From: an uncultured Verrucomicrobiae bacterium
Lineage (GTDB): Bacteria > Verrucomicrobiota > Verrucomicrobiia > Limisphaerales > AAA164-E04
Assembly: GCA_943788245.1 (NCBI GenBank)
Contig: CALSPN010000017.1
Location: 1-64,000 of the forward strand
DNA: 64,000 bases
Direction: 5' to 3'
Each line of letters begins with the position of its first letter. Within the stretch, counting starts at the first letter, position 1. Position numbers and translations under genes: made by a program. Of this stretch, positions 48,314 to 58,038 are shown piece by piece. The notes below the pieces were generated by a model, which had not been told where the DNA came from, did not search any database, and saw only the letters and a program-made list of their open reading frames with translations.

Positions 48314-49132
48314 TCATCTCCGGGCAAACCACCTGTTGAAGGTGTCCATGGTGGTTCGAGCTGCCGAATGTGAATCCGGTTTTGGAAATGCCTCTGCAGA
48401 AAGATAACCTTGATAATTTATCTGTCGCAGTGCGGCTGCGATATCTGCGTATTCCATCTGTCCGCTGCCTGCGGGCTGACGATGATTATCTACCAGATGC
48501 ACGTGACCCAACCAGTCACCGTAGGTTCGCAACCCGTTTGCAATGGAGGCCTCTTCGATATTCATATGGAAGAGGTCGGCCAATACCTTGACATTTGGTG
48601 GCTGAACCTGATCAAGGAAAGCAACCGTTTCTTCGGCAGTGTTTAACAAATTACTCTCATAACGGTTTAACGGCTCATAGAAAACATTCGTCCCAAGAGA
48701 TCGAGCGTGATTTCCCAGGTCATGCAATGCCTCGGCCAGCCACTGATGCGCCTGGTCTTTGGAAACTTCACCGCCGTGCCTCCCCTGCATGGAACCAATA
48801 ATCACAGGAGCATTGAAACGTGCCGCCGCATCGAGCAAAGCAGTGATAAAGCCTTTTGCCTTGGTTCGAATGTCAGCATTTGGATGAGTCAAATGCCATT
48901 GATGCCTCACCCATCCACCACCAGTACCAACCGCGGCAATATCAAGATTCAATTCTTTGGGGATATCAGGAAACACATCCACCTTTAAGGCATCGGCATC
49001 AGGAGGGAATATTTCGACTGCGGGAAACCCCAGACTCCTAGCCCGTTCAGCATTTTTCAGCGGATCATGCCAGTAAACAAAAGGTCCGCCTGCCGCTTCT
49101 TTTACCAACGAAATGGTGACACAAGGTTTCAT
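48314..49132 (-). CDS. Sugar phosphate isomerase/epimerase (xylose isomerase-like TIM barrel)
   Basis: A 272-residue AP endonuclease 2-type TIM barrel. Metal-binding positions are visible in FYEPLNRYESNLLNTAEE, VLADLFHMNIEEAS, LGHVHLVDNHRQPAGSGQME and YLSAEAFPKP. I chose the ATG at 49132 (MKPCVTISLVKEAAGG) because it begins the first barrel strand; the frame extends 46 codons upstream from a TTG with no family support. It probably interconverts a keto- or aldo-sugar, which would fit the polysaccharide-degradation genes downstream. The exact sugar is unknown. Confidence 0.85.
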   Translation of the reverse strand: MKPCVTISLVKEAAGGPFVYWHDPLKNAERARSLGFPAVEIFPPDADALKVDVFPDIPKELNLDIAAVGTGGGWVRHQWHLTHPNADIRTKAKGFITALLDAAARFNAPVIIGSMQGRHGGEVSKDQAHQWLAEALHDLGNHARSLGTNVFYEPLNRYESNLLNTAEETVAFLDQVQPPNVKVLADLFHMNIEEASIANGLRTYGDWLGHVHLVDNHRQPAGSGQMEYADIAAALRQINYQGYLSAEAFPKPDSHSAARTTMDTFNRWFARR

Positions 49133-49290
49133 GGAAGACAGCATGTCACGACCCCAGCACAAAGGAAAAGAATTATGTGCCGAGATTGATGTTTTGCACA
49201 GGACTTTTGATCTCAGGGATTGCCAGAATGAGCCACAATATCGAAGCAATATGGAATATTTTTTCGCCAATCATGGCAAAAAAAAGTGTT

Positions 49291-50607
49291 TTATTGTTCC
49301 GGAGCCAGTGTGGGTTTGTTAAGTAAACCAGCATCTAGAGGCGAGCCATCCAGAGCATTCAAAAATGCAATCAAATCGGCTGCTTCCGACGAAGTCAGAT
49401 TCAGTGCCTGAAGTGATTCTTCGCGATGCCCTATGGCAGGTGTATCAGCAAGCGTCGAATAAAAATCAATGACTTCGCGCAGATTTACAAACCTTCCGTC
49501 GTGCATGTAGGGCCCGGTACGAGCGACATTCCTTAATGTCGGTGTTTTGAATTCCCCCAGATTGTTGTCTTTTTCGGTGACATAATGAAGCGATCTGTTG
49601 GCTTGAAGCGAGGTATCATCACTGAAGAGCCCCTTTCCATTGAATGGATCACGTTTCAGCTTTTCAATGGCTGGGTAACGTCCCTGGTCCAATGGATTCC
49701 CTCCACGATCCAGACCAATGTTATGAAATTCATTGTCAGTGAAATGAGGACCTGAATGGCAGAGGATGCACTGACCGCGTCCTACAAACAGAACCAGACC
49801 TCGAATCGCCGCAGGCGAGAGTGCTTGCAGATCTTCATCATTCCCCGATCTCAAGCCATGGACAAATTGGTCAAACAATGAATCAGTGGAAATGAGTCTT
49901 CGCTGATAGGCCTCCATCGATTTGCCAATGTTGCTGAAAACGCGATTGATGACAGCCTGATCCTTTACACTTAGAGATTGCCACGCTTGATGCATCGTTT
50001 CTTCAGGACGTTCAGGAATGGGCCGAGCATCTTGAAATTCGATCTCAGAAGACAGCGGAGGAAATTCACCGAAAACAGATTGATAAAGATTCCGATAGAC
50101 TTCAGTTTGGTTCACTTGCAGATAAACACGCAGACGGCTACCTCCCATTTCAAACGGATGTTCAATGGGGTTGAGTGCTTGTGACCAGAGCGTATCCTTA
50201 CGGCCATCCCAGTAATGCCATCGTTGGTAGCCCACATTCCAAAGTGTTGGTGCATTCCGAGTCAGCAACTGCAGACCTTTGGATAACGGTTTACCATCCG
50301 TCCAATCATTGTCCGGCTGATGACAAGTGGCGCAGGCTACTTTCCCATTGATCGATAATCCTGTGTCAAAGAATAATGCTTGCCCCAACAAAGCCGCATC
50401 TTTGTTGTCTGCGTATTGGTTGGTAGGGTTGGGGGATAATGTTGGCAGAGGTGAGAGTTTGAGTATTTCAACCAGATTAGTTTCAGACAAAGTAATACCA
50501 CCCACTGTCATCTCAGACAAATCGGAGGAGACGCCGGCGTCGTATGATTTGCCACATCCCGAGCAGAGGATAAGCACGAACCAAAGGATGACAAACGTTC
50601 TACTCAT
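49291..50607 (-). CDS. Dihaem cytochrome c peroxidase (MauG/CcpA family), lipoprotein-like
   Basis: The 438 residues start with a lipoprotein signal (FVILWFVLILCSGC). Two c-type haem sites follow, CATCH in GKVACATCHQPDNDW and CILCH in GRGQCILCHSGPHF. The family blocks RNAPTLWNVGYQRWHYWDGR, GLVLFVGRGQ and FKTPTLRNVARTGPYMHDGR are present. Such enzymes reduce hydrogen peroxide or modify protein side chains in the periplasm. The gene starts six bases after the stop of the YtkA-like gene on the minus strand, forming a three-gene set with the rhamnogalacturonan-lyase-like protein. Confidence 0.93.
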   Translation of the reverse strand: MSRTFVILWFVLILCSGCGKSYDAGVSSDLSEMTVGGITLSETNLVEILKLSPLPTLSPNPTNQYADNKDAALLGQALFFDTGLSINGKVACATCHQPDNDWTDGKPLSKGLQLLTRNAPTLWNVGYQRWHYWDGRKDTLWSQALNPIEHPFEMGGSRLRVYLQVNQTEVYRNLYQSVFGEFPPLSSEIEFQDARPIPERPEETMHQAWQSLSVKDQAVINRVFSNIGKSMEAYQRRLISTDSLFDQFVHGLRSGNDEDLQALSPAAIRGLVLFVGRGQCILCHSGPHFTDNEFHNIGLDRGGNPLDQGRYPAIEKLKRDPFNGKGLFSDDTSLQANRSLHYVTEKDNNLGEFKTPTLRNVARTGPYMHDGRFVNLREVIDFYSTLADTPAIGHREESLQALNLTSSEAADLIAFLNALDGSPLDAGLLNKPTLAPEQ

Positions 50608-50613
50608 CGAACG

Positions 50614-51036
50614 CTAGAGTGTGAACGCAATGGTCGCTCGATCTGGGATACCATCCTCCATGACATCAATGTATAATTCCCATTCCCCGCCCATGTGAAA
50701 AAGCAACCCTTTCACTTCGTATTTTCCGGTGGTTACCTTTTGAATTTCTGGTGCCGTATTGATTCCGTGCCCATGGGAAGGCATGTCGGCATCGACCTTG
50801 ATTGAAAGCCCCTCCGACAATGCAGCGCCATCTTTTCGCTGAAGGCTCAGGGTCATGTCAACATGTTCATTGCGAGGGATGGGGCTAGGATCGAAAACAC
50901 AGGAAACAGCATAAGAAGCACTGACCGTTTCAGTTTCCAGTGGGATGGCGATAGTTTGAGTCGATTGAACCCCAACACCACAAGCTGTTAAAACAAGAAG
51001 GGCAATTGCTGATATGCTACTAACGTTCCATTTCAT
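50614..51036 (-). CDS. YtkA/FixH-like domain lipoprotein
   Basis: A 140-residue small exported protein with lipobox LTAC after a hydrophobic signal. The beta-sandwich has DMPSHGHGINTAPEI and VKGLLFHMGGEWELYIDV, the pattern of YtkA-like/FixH proteins that often accompany copper or cytochrome proteins. The His and Met cluster could bind copper. Its start overlaps the stop of the upstream lyase-like gene by four bases, and the cytochrome c peroxidase follows six bases later. A role in haem-peroxidase or copper handling is plausible by neighbourhood. Confidence 0.75.
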   Translation of the reverse strand: MKWNVSSISAIALLVLTACGVGVQSTQTIAIPLETETVSASYAVSCVFDPSPIPRNEHVDMTLSLQRKDGAALSEGLSIKVDADMPSHGHGINTAPEIQKVTTGKYEVKGLLFHMGGEWELYIDVMEDGIPDRATIAFTL

Positions 51037-53282
51037 ATTGGTCTCTTTTTGAAGATAAACACCATTCCACCGAAAATCAATACAAGCACGATCCAGATAA
51101 ATCTGCTAATAATGCTGGATGGCTCAACAGAATTATCGGAATTCTGCGTGATTATCGCTTTTGGTGACTGGGCGACGGGAACCGGCAGGTCAGGTCCTCT
51201 CTCTAAATACCGCACTGCTATAAAATTACCTCCTGTCAAAGCTTTCTTTGAAACGTGAAAACTTTGTTTGCTGCCTGCAGGAAGAATAGGAATATTAACG
51301 TCATTAACATCAAGAGCATCAGCTTCACAAAAAGCAAGACTGCTGTTGTTAGCGTTTTTGTCCGGCATGTTAGTGATCGGTTTATCTGCCTGTTTAAATC
51401 GATATCGCACCACATTGCTGGGTACTTTCCATTGAACCGTTAGACCATTTTCAGAATCGGTTTCAATCTCAACAGGCAACCAGCGCCATATGTGTTGGCG
51501 CTGTATATGATCGACCAACCCATCAATGGCATTGCACTCAATTTGCCTGATTTCATTCTCTGTTAACCATTTTCTGCCTTGGTTCAGGAGTGCTTTGTCG
51601 CCAGTCAGACGATAGCCTTCAGCAAAGAGTATGTCGTTCGGGTGCCGATGACGATGGACATGCACAAGCCTTTCAAGTCGATCAAGCCACTGATCACTTT
51701 GTTTTTCTTCCAGTCCGCCCTGATAAATCACCTTGGCGATCAAACGAAAAAAGAACACTTCAACAGGGGTTGCATTGTCTGCATCCTTCCAGGCTTGGCA
51801 ACGCTGCTCAAGCAATGACACCACTTTGTCTCTTTTTTCGATGGAGCTTTCCAACAAGTAAGCATCCCATAAATCAATAACGGTATTGGGCACGCTATAA
51901 CCATCAACCGGGTCAATGACTGAAACTCTCTTCAAAAACAGATCACGTAGGAAAGGATCTCCCGTCATGAAGTGCCATGTGCTGTAGAGGCTTGCATTGA
52001 TGAAAGGATTGTTGATCTTTTCGTTCAACTCTTGTGAAACCTTGGCAGGACTGATGGTTCCGGCCAATCTTGACACCCATAAATCCATGGCAGCCGTAAT
52101 GGAGGGTTTGGGTAAAATCTTTTGGCTCAATAAATTGTATGCGTATTTTGCTGCTACTTCTCGCGGAATACTCACGGCTTCTGTTTCCAAGAGAGCGCTC
52201 TCTGCCGATTTTGGAACGAACATTTCAAGACTGCGAGTGTCATTGTAGGTGTGGTTGGAAATTGCCACTCCGATATGAGGAGCCAGCATGGTGTTACTGT
52301 GTTTGTTATACGCAAAATCGACTTCATGCCACACACGCGACAAAACAATTTGATCAGGCAAAGTTGAACTCCTTTTATCATTCAAGACTTGAGATGTTTT
52401 GATAAGGATGCTGTTTTGCTCCGATGCGAAATGAAACAAATCTGCGGGAGTATCATTTTCTGATTTGGACAGCCAGGATGGATCTCGCCGCGTTTGTAGT
52501 CGTTTTAAATCAACAAAAGAATGATCACTCAAACCGGCCGCTGACTGATTGGAAGAAGGTAGTCTTATGATTGCTGAATCAATGCTAACCCCGTGCTGAC
52601 CTTTGAAAACGCGACACCGCCTGGTAAATTCGTAAAAAGTCCCTTCATGGTCGTATGCTTCGATGACTGCCACGGTTGCCGTGACTGGACCATTGTTTTC
52701 GAGTATGACTTTTCTCGATTGTAGCGTCCCAAGGCTTTTATCGGCATGCGACAACTGGATTGAGAAATCTGGTGTCTCCTCTCTCTCTACGGACTCAAGC
52801 ACAAGGAGCAAATCATCACCTTGTTTGACTCTGAAGGAACATTTGCCAGTATTCAGCAAAAATCCATCGGGCAATTTGCTCGCGATATTTGGTGACTCTC
52901 TGGTCTGCTGGCCAGTAGTCAAATGAACAACAGCACGATCCGCCGACGGTTGAACATTGACAACAGCCTCTACCATCAGCCATCGAACGGAACCGTTCGG
53001 CCAATAGCTCAGGGGTCGAAACTGAAAGGAGTCTGCTCCCGCAAGAATCAAATTTTCGAGATTGATCGGTTCATCGTAGGAGGGCAATGGAACACCGAAA
53101 ACCGCGGGAGCTTTTTCGGCTTTAAATGGACCATCATTGTAAATGGCCAAATGGACCATGATATCATGCCCCGCCAATGCTTGACTCACAAAACAAGCAT
53201 TGAATATTACAAGATTGAAGAAAGCAATTCGAAGCTTCCCTTTCATTCGGCACATCAGACCCGGTGTAAACTTCTTTTGCAA
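51033..53282 (-). CDS. PcRGLX/YetA-like exo-rhamnogalacturonan lyase family protein
   Basis: The 749 residues have an export signal (FFNLVIFNACFVSQALA). An N-terminal RIFT-barrel-like region (APAVFGVPLPSYDEPINLEN, PLSYWPNGSVRWLMVEAVVN) resembles the PcRGLX/YetA N-terminal domain, followed by a beta-rich middle and an all-helical region. A C-terminal transmembrane helix (IISRFIWIVLVLIFGGMVFI) has positive residues after it. PcRGLX-type enzymes cut rhamnogalacturonan from pectin. The anchor would hold it to the cell. It overlaps the YtkA-like gene by four bases. An alternative start is M13 (MKGKLRIAFF), nearer the signal. Family assignment is by eye. Confidence 0.7.
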   Translation of the reverse strand: MQKKFTPGLMCRMKGKLRIAFFNLVIFNACFVSQALAGHDIMVHLAIYNDGPFKAEKAPAVFGVPLPSYDEPINLENLILAGADSFQFRPLSYWPNGSVRWLMVEAVVNVQPSADRAVVHLTTGQQTRESPNIASKLPDGFLLNTGKCSFRVKQGDDLLLVLESVEREETPDFSIQLSHADKSLGTLQSRKVILENNGPVTATVAVIEAYDHEGTFYEFTRRCRVFKGQHGVSIDSAIIRLPSSNQSAAGLSDHSFVDLKRLQTRRDPSWLSKSENDTPADLFHFASEQNSILIKTSQVLNDKRSSTLPDQIVLSRVWHEVDFAYNKHSNTMLAPHIGVAISNHTYNDTRSLEMFVPKSAESALLETEAVSIPREVAAKYAYNLLSQKILPKPSITAAMDLWVSRLAGTISPAKVSQELNEKINNPFINASLYSTWHFMTGDPFLRDLFLKRVSVIDPVDGYSVPNTVIDLWDAYLLESSIEKRDKVVSLLEQRCQAWKDADNATPVEVFFFRLIAKVIYQGGLEEKQSDQWLDRLERLVHVHRHRHPNDILFAEGYRLTGDKALLNQGRKWLTENEIRQIECNAIDGLVDHIQRQHIWRWLPVEIETDSENGLTVQWKVPSNVVRYRFKQADKPITNMPDKNANNSSLAFCEADALDVNDVNIPILPAGSKQSFHVSKKALTGGNFIAVRYLERGPDLPVPVAQSPKAIITQNSDNSVEPSSIISRFIWIVLVLIFGGMVFIFKKRPI

Positions 53283-53310
53283 AAGAATACAACCTCCTAG
53301 GAAAAAGGCC

Positions 53311-54060
53311 CTAACGCCTTTGTCTTGGCACAGGCCTCAGTTCGGGAGGAGTGGCAAAGTTGATCCCACGGCCATTGTCGAAAATTTCGTACATTCGAGC
53401 ACCTTGGAGATTCTCAACATGGCCGTCAGCATAAAGGTAATTTGCGCGCCCTGTTGTTTTATCGGCATTCTTCTGGCTGCTTCCGTGGCGATCAGGTTGG
53501 ATATCATCAATCACATCCCGCCAAGTCGGCCATCCAGCACGTGAATGCGTATGGTCATGAAGCACATCCATTTGTTGCTCTTCAGCAATTTCAAATACGA
53601 TGATGGTCTCGGTCGGAAATTGAAGACGATCCAAGAGATGACCGTGATCGGGCGGGCGGGCTGCCGGGAACCCTGCAATGGGGCCAGGCTGTGTTGTCCA
53701 GTCATTGATGGGATAACTCGTCCCATTTTTCGAGATACGCTCCAGGGATTTTTTGTCACTGGGACAGGCTCGCACTTCATCACTGTTACCTACATAGGGC
53801 AAAATTGAGCGAATCCATAACTTATTGGCATCGTCATGAAACATATTACTCAGAGGCATATGGCCTTCATTATCATCAGCATACATGATCGTAGCAATGC
53901 CAATTTGTCTCATGTTGGATGTGCATTTCACTTGTTTGGCTTTTTCTTTGGCCTGTGAAAGAGCGGGAAGCAACATACCCGCCAGAATGGCAATGATGGC
54001 GATGACAACCAACAACTCGATTAGAGTGAATGCGGAACTTTGAAGTTTACGTGTGTGCAT
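53311..54060 (-). CDS. Type II secretion pseudopilin-like protein with prepilin cleavage signal
   Basis: A 249-residue protein with a classic prepilin N-terminus, [20 protein letters not shown] (cleavage before F, E at position 5). [18 protein letters not shown] and a C-terminal [13 protein letters not shown] follow. This matches the H-X9-DG group of pseudopilins greatly expanded in Verrucomicrobiota, Lentisphaerota and Planctomycetota. Members are processed by prepilin peptidase and may build pseudopili or surface fibres. The gene lies 28 bases upstream of the lyase-like gene in the same direction and could be the first gene of that transcript. Confidence 0.93.
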   Translation of the reverse strand: MHTRKLQSSAFTLIELLVVIAIIAILAGMLLPALSQAKEKAKQVKCTSNMRQIGIATIMYADDNEGHMPLSNMFHDDANKLWIRSILPYVGNSDEVRACPSDKKSLERISKNGTSYPINDWTTQPGPIAGFPAARPPDHGHLLDRLQFPTETIIVFEIAEEQQMDVLHDHTHSRAGWPTWRDVIDDIQPDRHGSSQKNADKTTGRANYLYADGHVENLQGARMYEIFDNGRGINFATPPELRPVPRQRR

Positions 54061-54403
54061 ATCTGTAATGAACAGTGGCGACCCTACCGTGACGAGGCAT
54101 AGATCTGATTTAGGGTTTTATAAATACAAACAGAAATACCCGTATCAATCAAGTCAAATTGCTTCTTATGATTCTTTCAAGGGGATTGTTCATTTCAGAT
54201 TACATCAATATGGACGATGATCCGGTATTGATGAAAAATGCAGCAACAGATTCAACCCGCACGCGCACAATCACGTGCATCAGAAGTTATATTCACGGGA
54301 ATGGATTTATTGCTAAAAAGCCAACCCCATGAGACTCTGATTTCGACATGATGAAAAGAATTCACTTGTTCGCAAAGTCTATAAAACTATCATTTGGACA
54401 ACC
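54061..54403. other. Intergenic region between pseudopilin and sulfatase genes
   Basis: A 343-base divergent intergenic stretch that must contain promoters for both genes. No RNA gene, clear operator or terminator was recognised. Confidence 0.4.
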
Positions 54404-55843
54404 ATGAGCAAACATTCGACTAGCCATCGCAAACCACCGATTACAAGTCACTTTGCAGGTAACCAATGCATGCAAGTAGCCTTGACCTTTTTGAGTATGA
54501 CGGTAATGGCTTTCAACCTGTGGGCTGGCGACAAACCTAATTTTCTGTTTATCATTGCGGATGATTGCACATATACCGACCTGGAGATATACGGTGGTCA
54601 GGCAAAGACACCTCACCTGAATAGGCTGGCCAAGGAAGGCATGATGTTTTCGAAGTGCTTTCAGGCAGCACCCATGTGTTCTCCTACGCGCCACTGTCTG
54701 TATACCGGGATCTATCCCGTCAAATCCGGAGCTCATCCAAACCACACTTTTGTAAAACCTGGAACAAAAAGTATCGCCCATTATTTGAAAGCTGCCGGTT
54801 ATCGAGTCGCCTTGAGCGGAAAATCTCACATCAATCCGCCAGCATCATTTCCCTTTGAATATTCCAATGCAAAAGGCAAAGAAGGCGGTGCAGGTAATCC
54901 GAACATGGAGGCACTCGATTCTCTATTTAAGCAGGCTGCGCAGACAACCCAACCGGTAGCAGCGTTTGTTTGCTCCAATGAACCTCATACTCCTTATGAC
55001 AAGGGGAATCCTTCCGCTTACCCAATCGATCAGCTTCAACTACCGCCTCACTACGTAGATACATTGGAAACGCGCACGGAGTTTTCGAAGTATCTCGCCG
55101 AGATTACTTATTTTGATAAACAAGTGGGCCAGTGCCTGCGCCTGCTTAAAAAGCATGGTCTGGAAAAAAACACTTTGGTCATGGTCGTGAGTGAACAAGG
55201 CAACGCTTTCCCATTCGCCAAATGGACGTGCTATGACAAGGGTCTGCAAAGTGGCATGATTGTTCGTTGGCCGGGAAAAGTAAAACCTGACAGTCAATCG
55301 AATGCCATAGTGGAATATGTGGATGTCGTTCCAACATTCATCCAGGCCGCTGGTTTAGAATTCCCCCCGCATCTTGAGGGACAATCGTTTATTCCCGTTC
55401 TGAGAGGCTGGACCAAGGCACATAAACAATACAGCTTCGGCCTTCAAACCACACGGGGTATTAATCACGGGTCTGAATGCTATGGCATACGGACCGTCAG
55501 GTCTGATCGTTTTCGCTACATCAGGAATTTAAGCTCTGAAATCTCCTTTCAAAATACCATGATGCGAAGTGATTGGTGGAAATCATGGCAACGAAAGGCA
55601 GACAACGGTAATGATCACGCACGTCAAATGGTGCTTCGATTTCAGAAGCGCCCAACTGAAGAACTTTATGATTCTCTAAATGATCCGTGGAATTTGAATA
55701 ACCTGGCCAATCAACTGGAGTTTCAGGATCAGAAAAAACAACTTTCAGCTACTTTGGATGCATGGATGAACGACCAGGGTGATCTGGGGCAGGCAACAGA
55801 ATTTTCTGCCAAGGAACGTCAGTGGCGAAACAGAAAGCGATAA
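54404..55843 (+). CDS. Secreted sulfatase with CSPTR motif
   Basis: A 479-residue sulfatase with an export signal (MQVALTFLSMTVMAFNLWAG). The first metal site is LFIIADDCTYTDLEIYGG. The formylglycine motif MCSPTRHCLYTG has C92. The second metal region reads VVSEQGNAFPFAKW instead of the usual SDHG/SDNG. RWPGKVKPDSQSNAIVEYVD follows. The Glu-Gln-Gly variant with FPFAKW is shared by a subset of planctomycete/verrucomicrobial sulfatases as I recall, so it is probably active. The substrate may be a glycosaminoglycan-like or algal sulfate ester. An alternative start at 54470 would place the signal peptide at the very N-terminus. The gene is intact. Confidence 0.9.
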   Translation: MSKHSTSHRKPPITSHFAGNQCMQVALTFLSMTVMAFNLWAGDKPNFLFIIADDCTYTDLEIYGGQAKTPHLNRLAKEGMMFSKCFQAAPMCSPTRHCLYTGIYPVKSGAHPNHTFVKPGTKSIAHYLKAAGYRVALSGKSHINPPASFPFEYSNAKGKEGGAGNPNMEALDSLFKQAAQTTQPVAAFVCSNEPHTPYDKGNPSAYPIDQLQLPPHYVDTLETRTEFSKYLAEITYFDKQVGQCLRLLKKHGLEKNTLVMVVSEQGNAFPFAKWTCYDKGLQSGMIVRWPGKVKPDSQSNAIVEYVDVVPTFIQAAGLEFPPHLEGQSFIPVLRGWTKAHKQYSFGLQTTRGINHGSECYGIRTVRSDRFRYIRNLSSEISFQNTMMRSDWWKSWQRKADNGNDHARQMVLRFQKRPTEELYDSLNDPWNLNNLANQLEFQDQKKQLSATLDAWMNDQGDLGQATEFSAKERQWRNRKR

Positions 55844-56001
55844 GGCTTCCAATGCCATGCCCCGATGGACAGCGGGATACTTGTAATCATCGTGCGATGA
55901 TGAACAGAGGAGTTCAGAGCACGCGCACTTGCCTTGAATGTTCACTGTTTCATTCACTTTCAACAAGTTGCCTGTGTGCCGTTGCCTTTCAGTGGCTCTA
56001 T

Positions 56002-57159
56002 TCACAATCCAAATTCGGTGAGTGATATTCTTTGAAATACGAGATCAGCGACGGAGGACTCGTAAAGAATTCCGAGCGTCTTTTCATCTATCATGACCAG
56101 AGAACTGTAGGCCCCACCCTGCTCATCGAGCAGCACCTGTCGATTGGAAGGCCATGTTCTGCCGTCATCAAGACTTACCCTGACAGTCATTCGCTCGCGC
56201 CTGGTCTTGCTGTTCGGATTCGAAAAAAACAGGACCCGTTTGCCGCCTGTAAGCGTGTGCGAAATCAAACTGGCCATACAGACTGGCTCAGGTAAGGCAA
56301 CATGGTCGGATACGTGCCTGGCCCACGTTTGCCCCAGATCACGAGTCACGCTGACTGCCCTACCATTCGTATCAGACTTGTCTTTTCGGTTTCGATTATC
56401 GCGCATATTCAACATGAGTGAACCATCGGATAATTCCGCAACTGCACATTCAGTAGTATTCGATCGAGCATGACTCCCAAGTGTCCAGGATTTCCCATGA
56501 TCACGGCTCCACATAAGATTTGAAAATGGCAAGCCCTCAGCATCTCGACCTTGCGTTGGCATGACAAGGGTCCCATCACGCATGGTTATCCCGTTTCCTG
56601 GAGCAGGAGCGAATAAGTACCATTCCGAATTTTTCAAACGTGTTGTCCAGTTCTTGGGTCGGGTCCACGTGATTCCATCATCCGTTGAACGGACCATGAT
56701 GAACTGAGTCGATTGAGTAATGTCGTGACCTGGTTCCGAGCCTTTGCCTCTCCACTGATGAGTCCCAGGCTTGCCGTGAGTCCACAGGGCTGCGACAAAG
56801 ATTTCTCCTGTTTGACGATCGACAAGTATGTTGGGGTCCGAGCAGCCATTCTGATCCTCACCCAGTCCTCCAAAAGAACCCATGTCCATGATAGGTCGCG
56901 GAGCTTCCCAAGTTTTGCCTCCATCCGTGGATCGAGACAAGCCGATGTCCATGTGCCCCTGCAAGTCACGACGACTGTTGTAACGCATGTCGTATACTGC
57001 GAGTAAGGCTCCGTTGAGGGTCCGCGTGATCCCGGGTATCCTGAAGGTATGACAATTCACTTCACCTTGCTTGTGAATGATGACCATTGATCGCTCGCCT
57101 CCAAGCAAGCCAAGTGGCAAAATAAGTAGAACGAACAGATATTTCCTGAAATGCTGCAT
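56002..57159 (-). CDS. Exo-alpha-sialidase (BNR/Asp-box family)
   Basis: A 385-residue six-bladed propeller with a signal peptide from the ATG at 57159 (MQHFRKYLFVLLILPLGLLG). The RIP motif FRIPGITRT is near residue 38. Five Asp boxes follow: SRSTDGGKTW, RSTDDGITW, SRDHGKSW, TRDLGQTW and SLDDGRTW. ECAVAELSDGSLMLNMRD supplies a likely catalytic Glu. It probably releases sialic acid or a similar acidic sugar outside the cell. Upstream codons to 57399 are in frame but do not look like a signal and are not included. It is divergent from the VOC gene and is a stand-alone unit. Confidence 0.92.
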   Translation of the reverse strand: MQHFRKYLFVLLILPLGLLGGERSMVIIHKQGEVNCHTFRIPGITRTLNGALLAVYDMRYNSRRDLQGHMDIGLSRSTDGGKTWEAPRPIMDMGSFGGLGEDQNGCSDPNILVDRQTGEIFVAALWTHGKPGTHQWRGKGSEPGHDITQSTQFIMVRSTDDGITWTRPKNWTTRLKNSEWYLFAPAPGNGITMRDGTLVMPTQGRDAEGLPFSNLMWSRDHGKSWTLGSHARSNTTECAVAELSDGSLMLNMRDNRNRKDKSDTNGRAVSVTRDLGQTWARHVSDHVALPEPVCMASLISHTLTGGKRVLFFSNPNSKTRRERMTVRVSLDDGRTWPSNRQVLLDEQGGAYSSLVMIDEKTLGILYESSVADLVFQRISLTEFGL

Positions 57160-57460
57160 ATTGAATTTGACGGTTAAGATGATAATGGTCAAATCTATGG
57201 GGAAAGAACGTCCTGTTACCAAACAAAACGAGTATTTGTTAGTCCACCATCCTGCAGGATAGCAGGCAATATGTTGCGCAGAAGGAAGGATGGATTTTCT
57301 TAATGAGTGACCATTTGAAAGGTAGAATATGCCTTGGCAAAACAATTGAACGACACAACCTCTGGATACGCTGTGGCCACCATTTAAAAAACAATCCACC
57401 TCCTTGAACTATACAAGTCCTCAAAATACCGAACCAAAAATCAACTCCATTGAATACAAT

Positions 57461-57892
57461 ATGAGACTCAACCCATTTCACATCGCTATTCCCGTCAGAG
57501 ACATTCCTGAAAGCCGTAGGTTTTATGCCAATGTCCTTGGATGTCCCGAAGGCCGGAGCGAACAATCGTGGGTTGATTTCAACTTATTTGGTCACCAGTT
57601 TGTGTGTCATTTGAATCCAGATATTGGAAAAGACGGAAAGGTTGAATCCCATTATAATCCGGTCGATGGACATGGTGTGCCAATACCCCATTACGGTGTT
57701 GTGCTTGAGATGGAACAATGGGAGAACCTTGCCACCAAACTCAAGCAACACAAAATTGATTTCATCATTGAACCCTATGTCCGCTTCAAGGGGCAAACTG
57801 GGGAACAGGCCACCATGTTTTTTCTGGATCCGTCAGGAAATGCATTGGAGTTTAAAGCGTTCAAAGATATGTCGCAGTTGTTCGCAGTCTAG
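57461..57892 (+). CDS. VOC superfamily (glyoxalase/dioxygenase-like) protein
   Basis: A 143-residue vicinal-oxygen-chelate protein with two beta-alpha-beta-beta-beta modules. HIAIPVRDIPESRRFYANVL carries the first metal-binding His, GHQFVCHLNP and HYGVVLEMEQWENLA the second, and FFLDPSGNALEFKAF the Glu. Substrates in the superfamily vary widely (methylglyoxal, aromatic diols, fosfomycin), so only the fold is called. The ATG at 57461 (MRLNPFHIAIPVRD) is the family N-terminus; the frame runs 19 codons upstream to a TTG. Confidence 0.92.
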   Translation: MRLNPFHIAIPVRDIPESRRFYANVLGCPEGRSEQSWVDFNLFGHQFVCHLNPDIGKDGKVESHYNPVDGHGVPIPHYGVVLEMEQWENLATKLKQHKIDFIIEPYVRFKGQTGEQATMFFLDPSGNALEFKAFKDMSQLFAV

Positions 57893-58038
57893 CTCAATTT
57901 AATTTTTCACTTCATTGATTTCAATTGATTTATCAAAATTGAACTGTAGAAGTTTATTATCCCATTCTAAGCAAATAACAAAAAACGCATTACTGAAAAT
58001 CAGTTTTAGCCAGAGTAAGGAATAGTTATTTTACAGAC

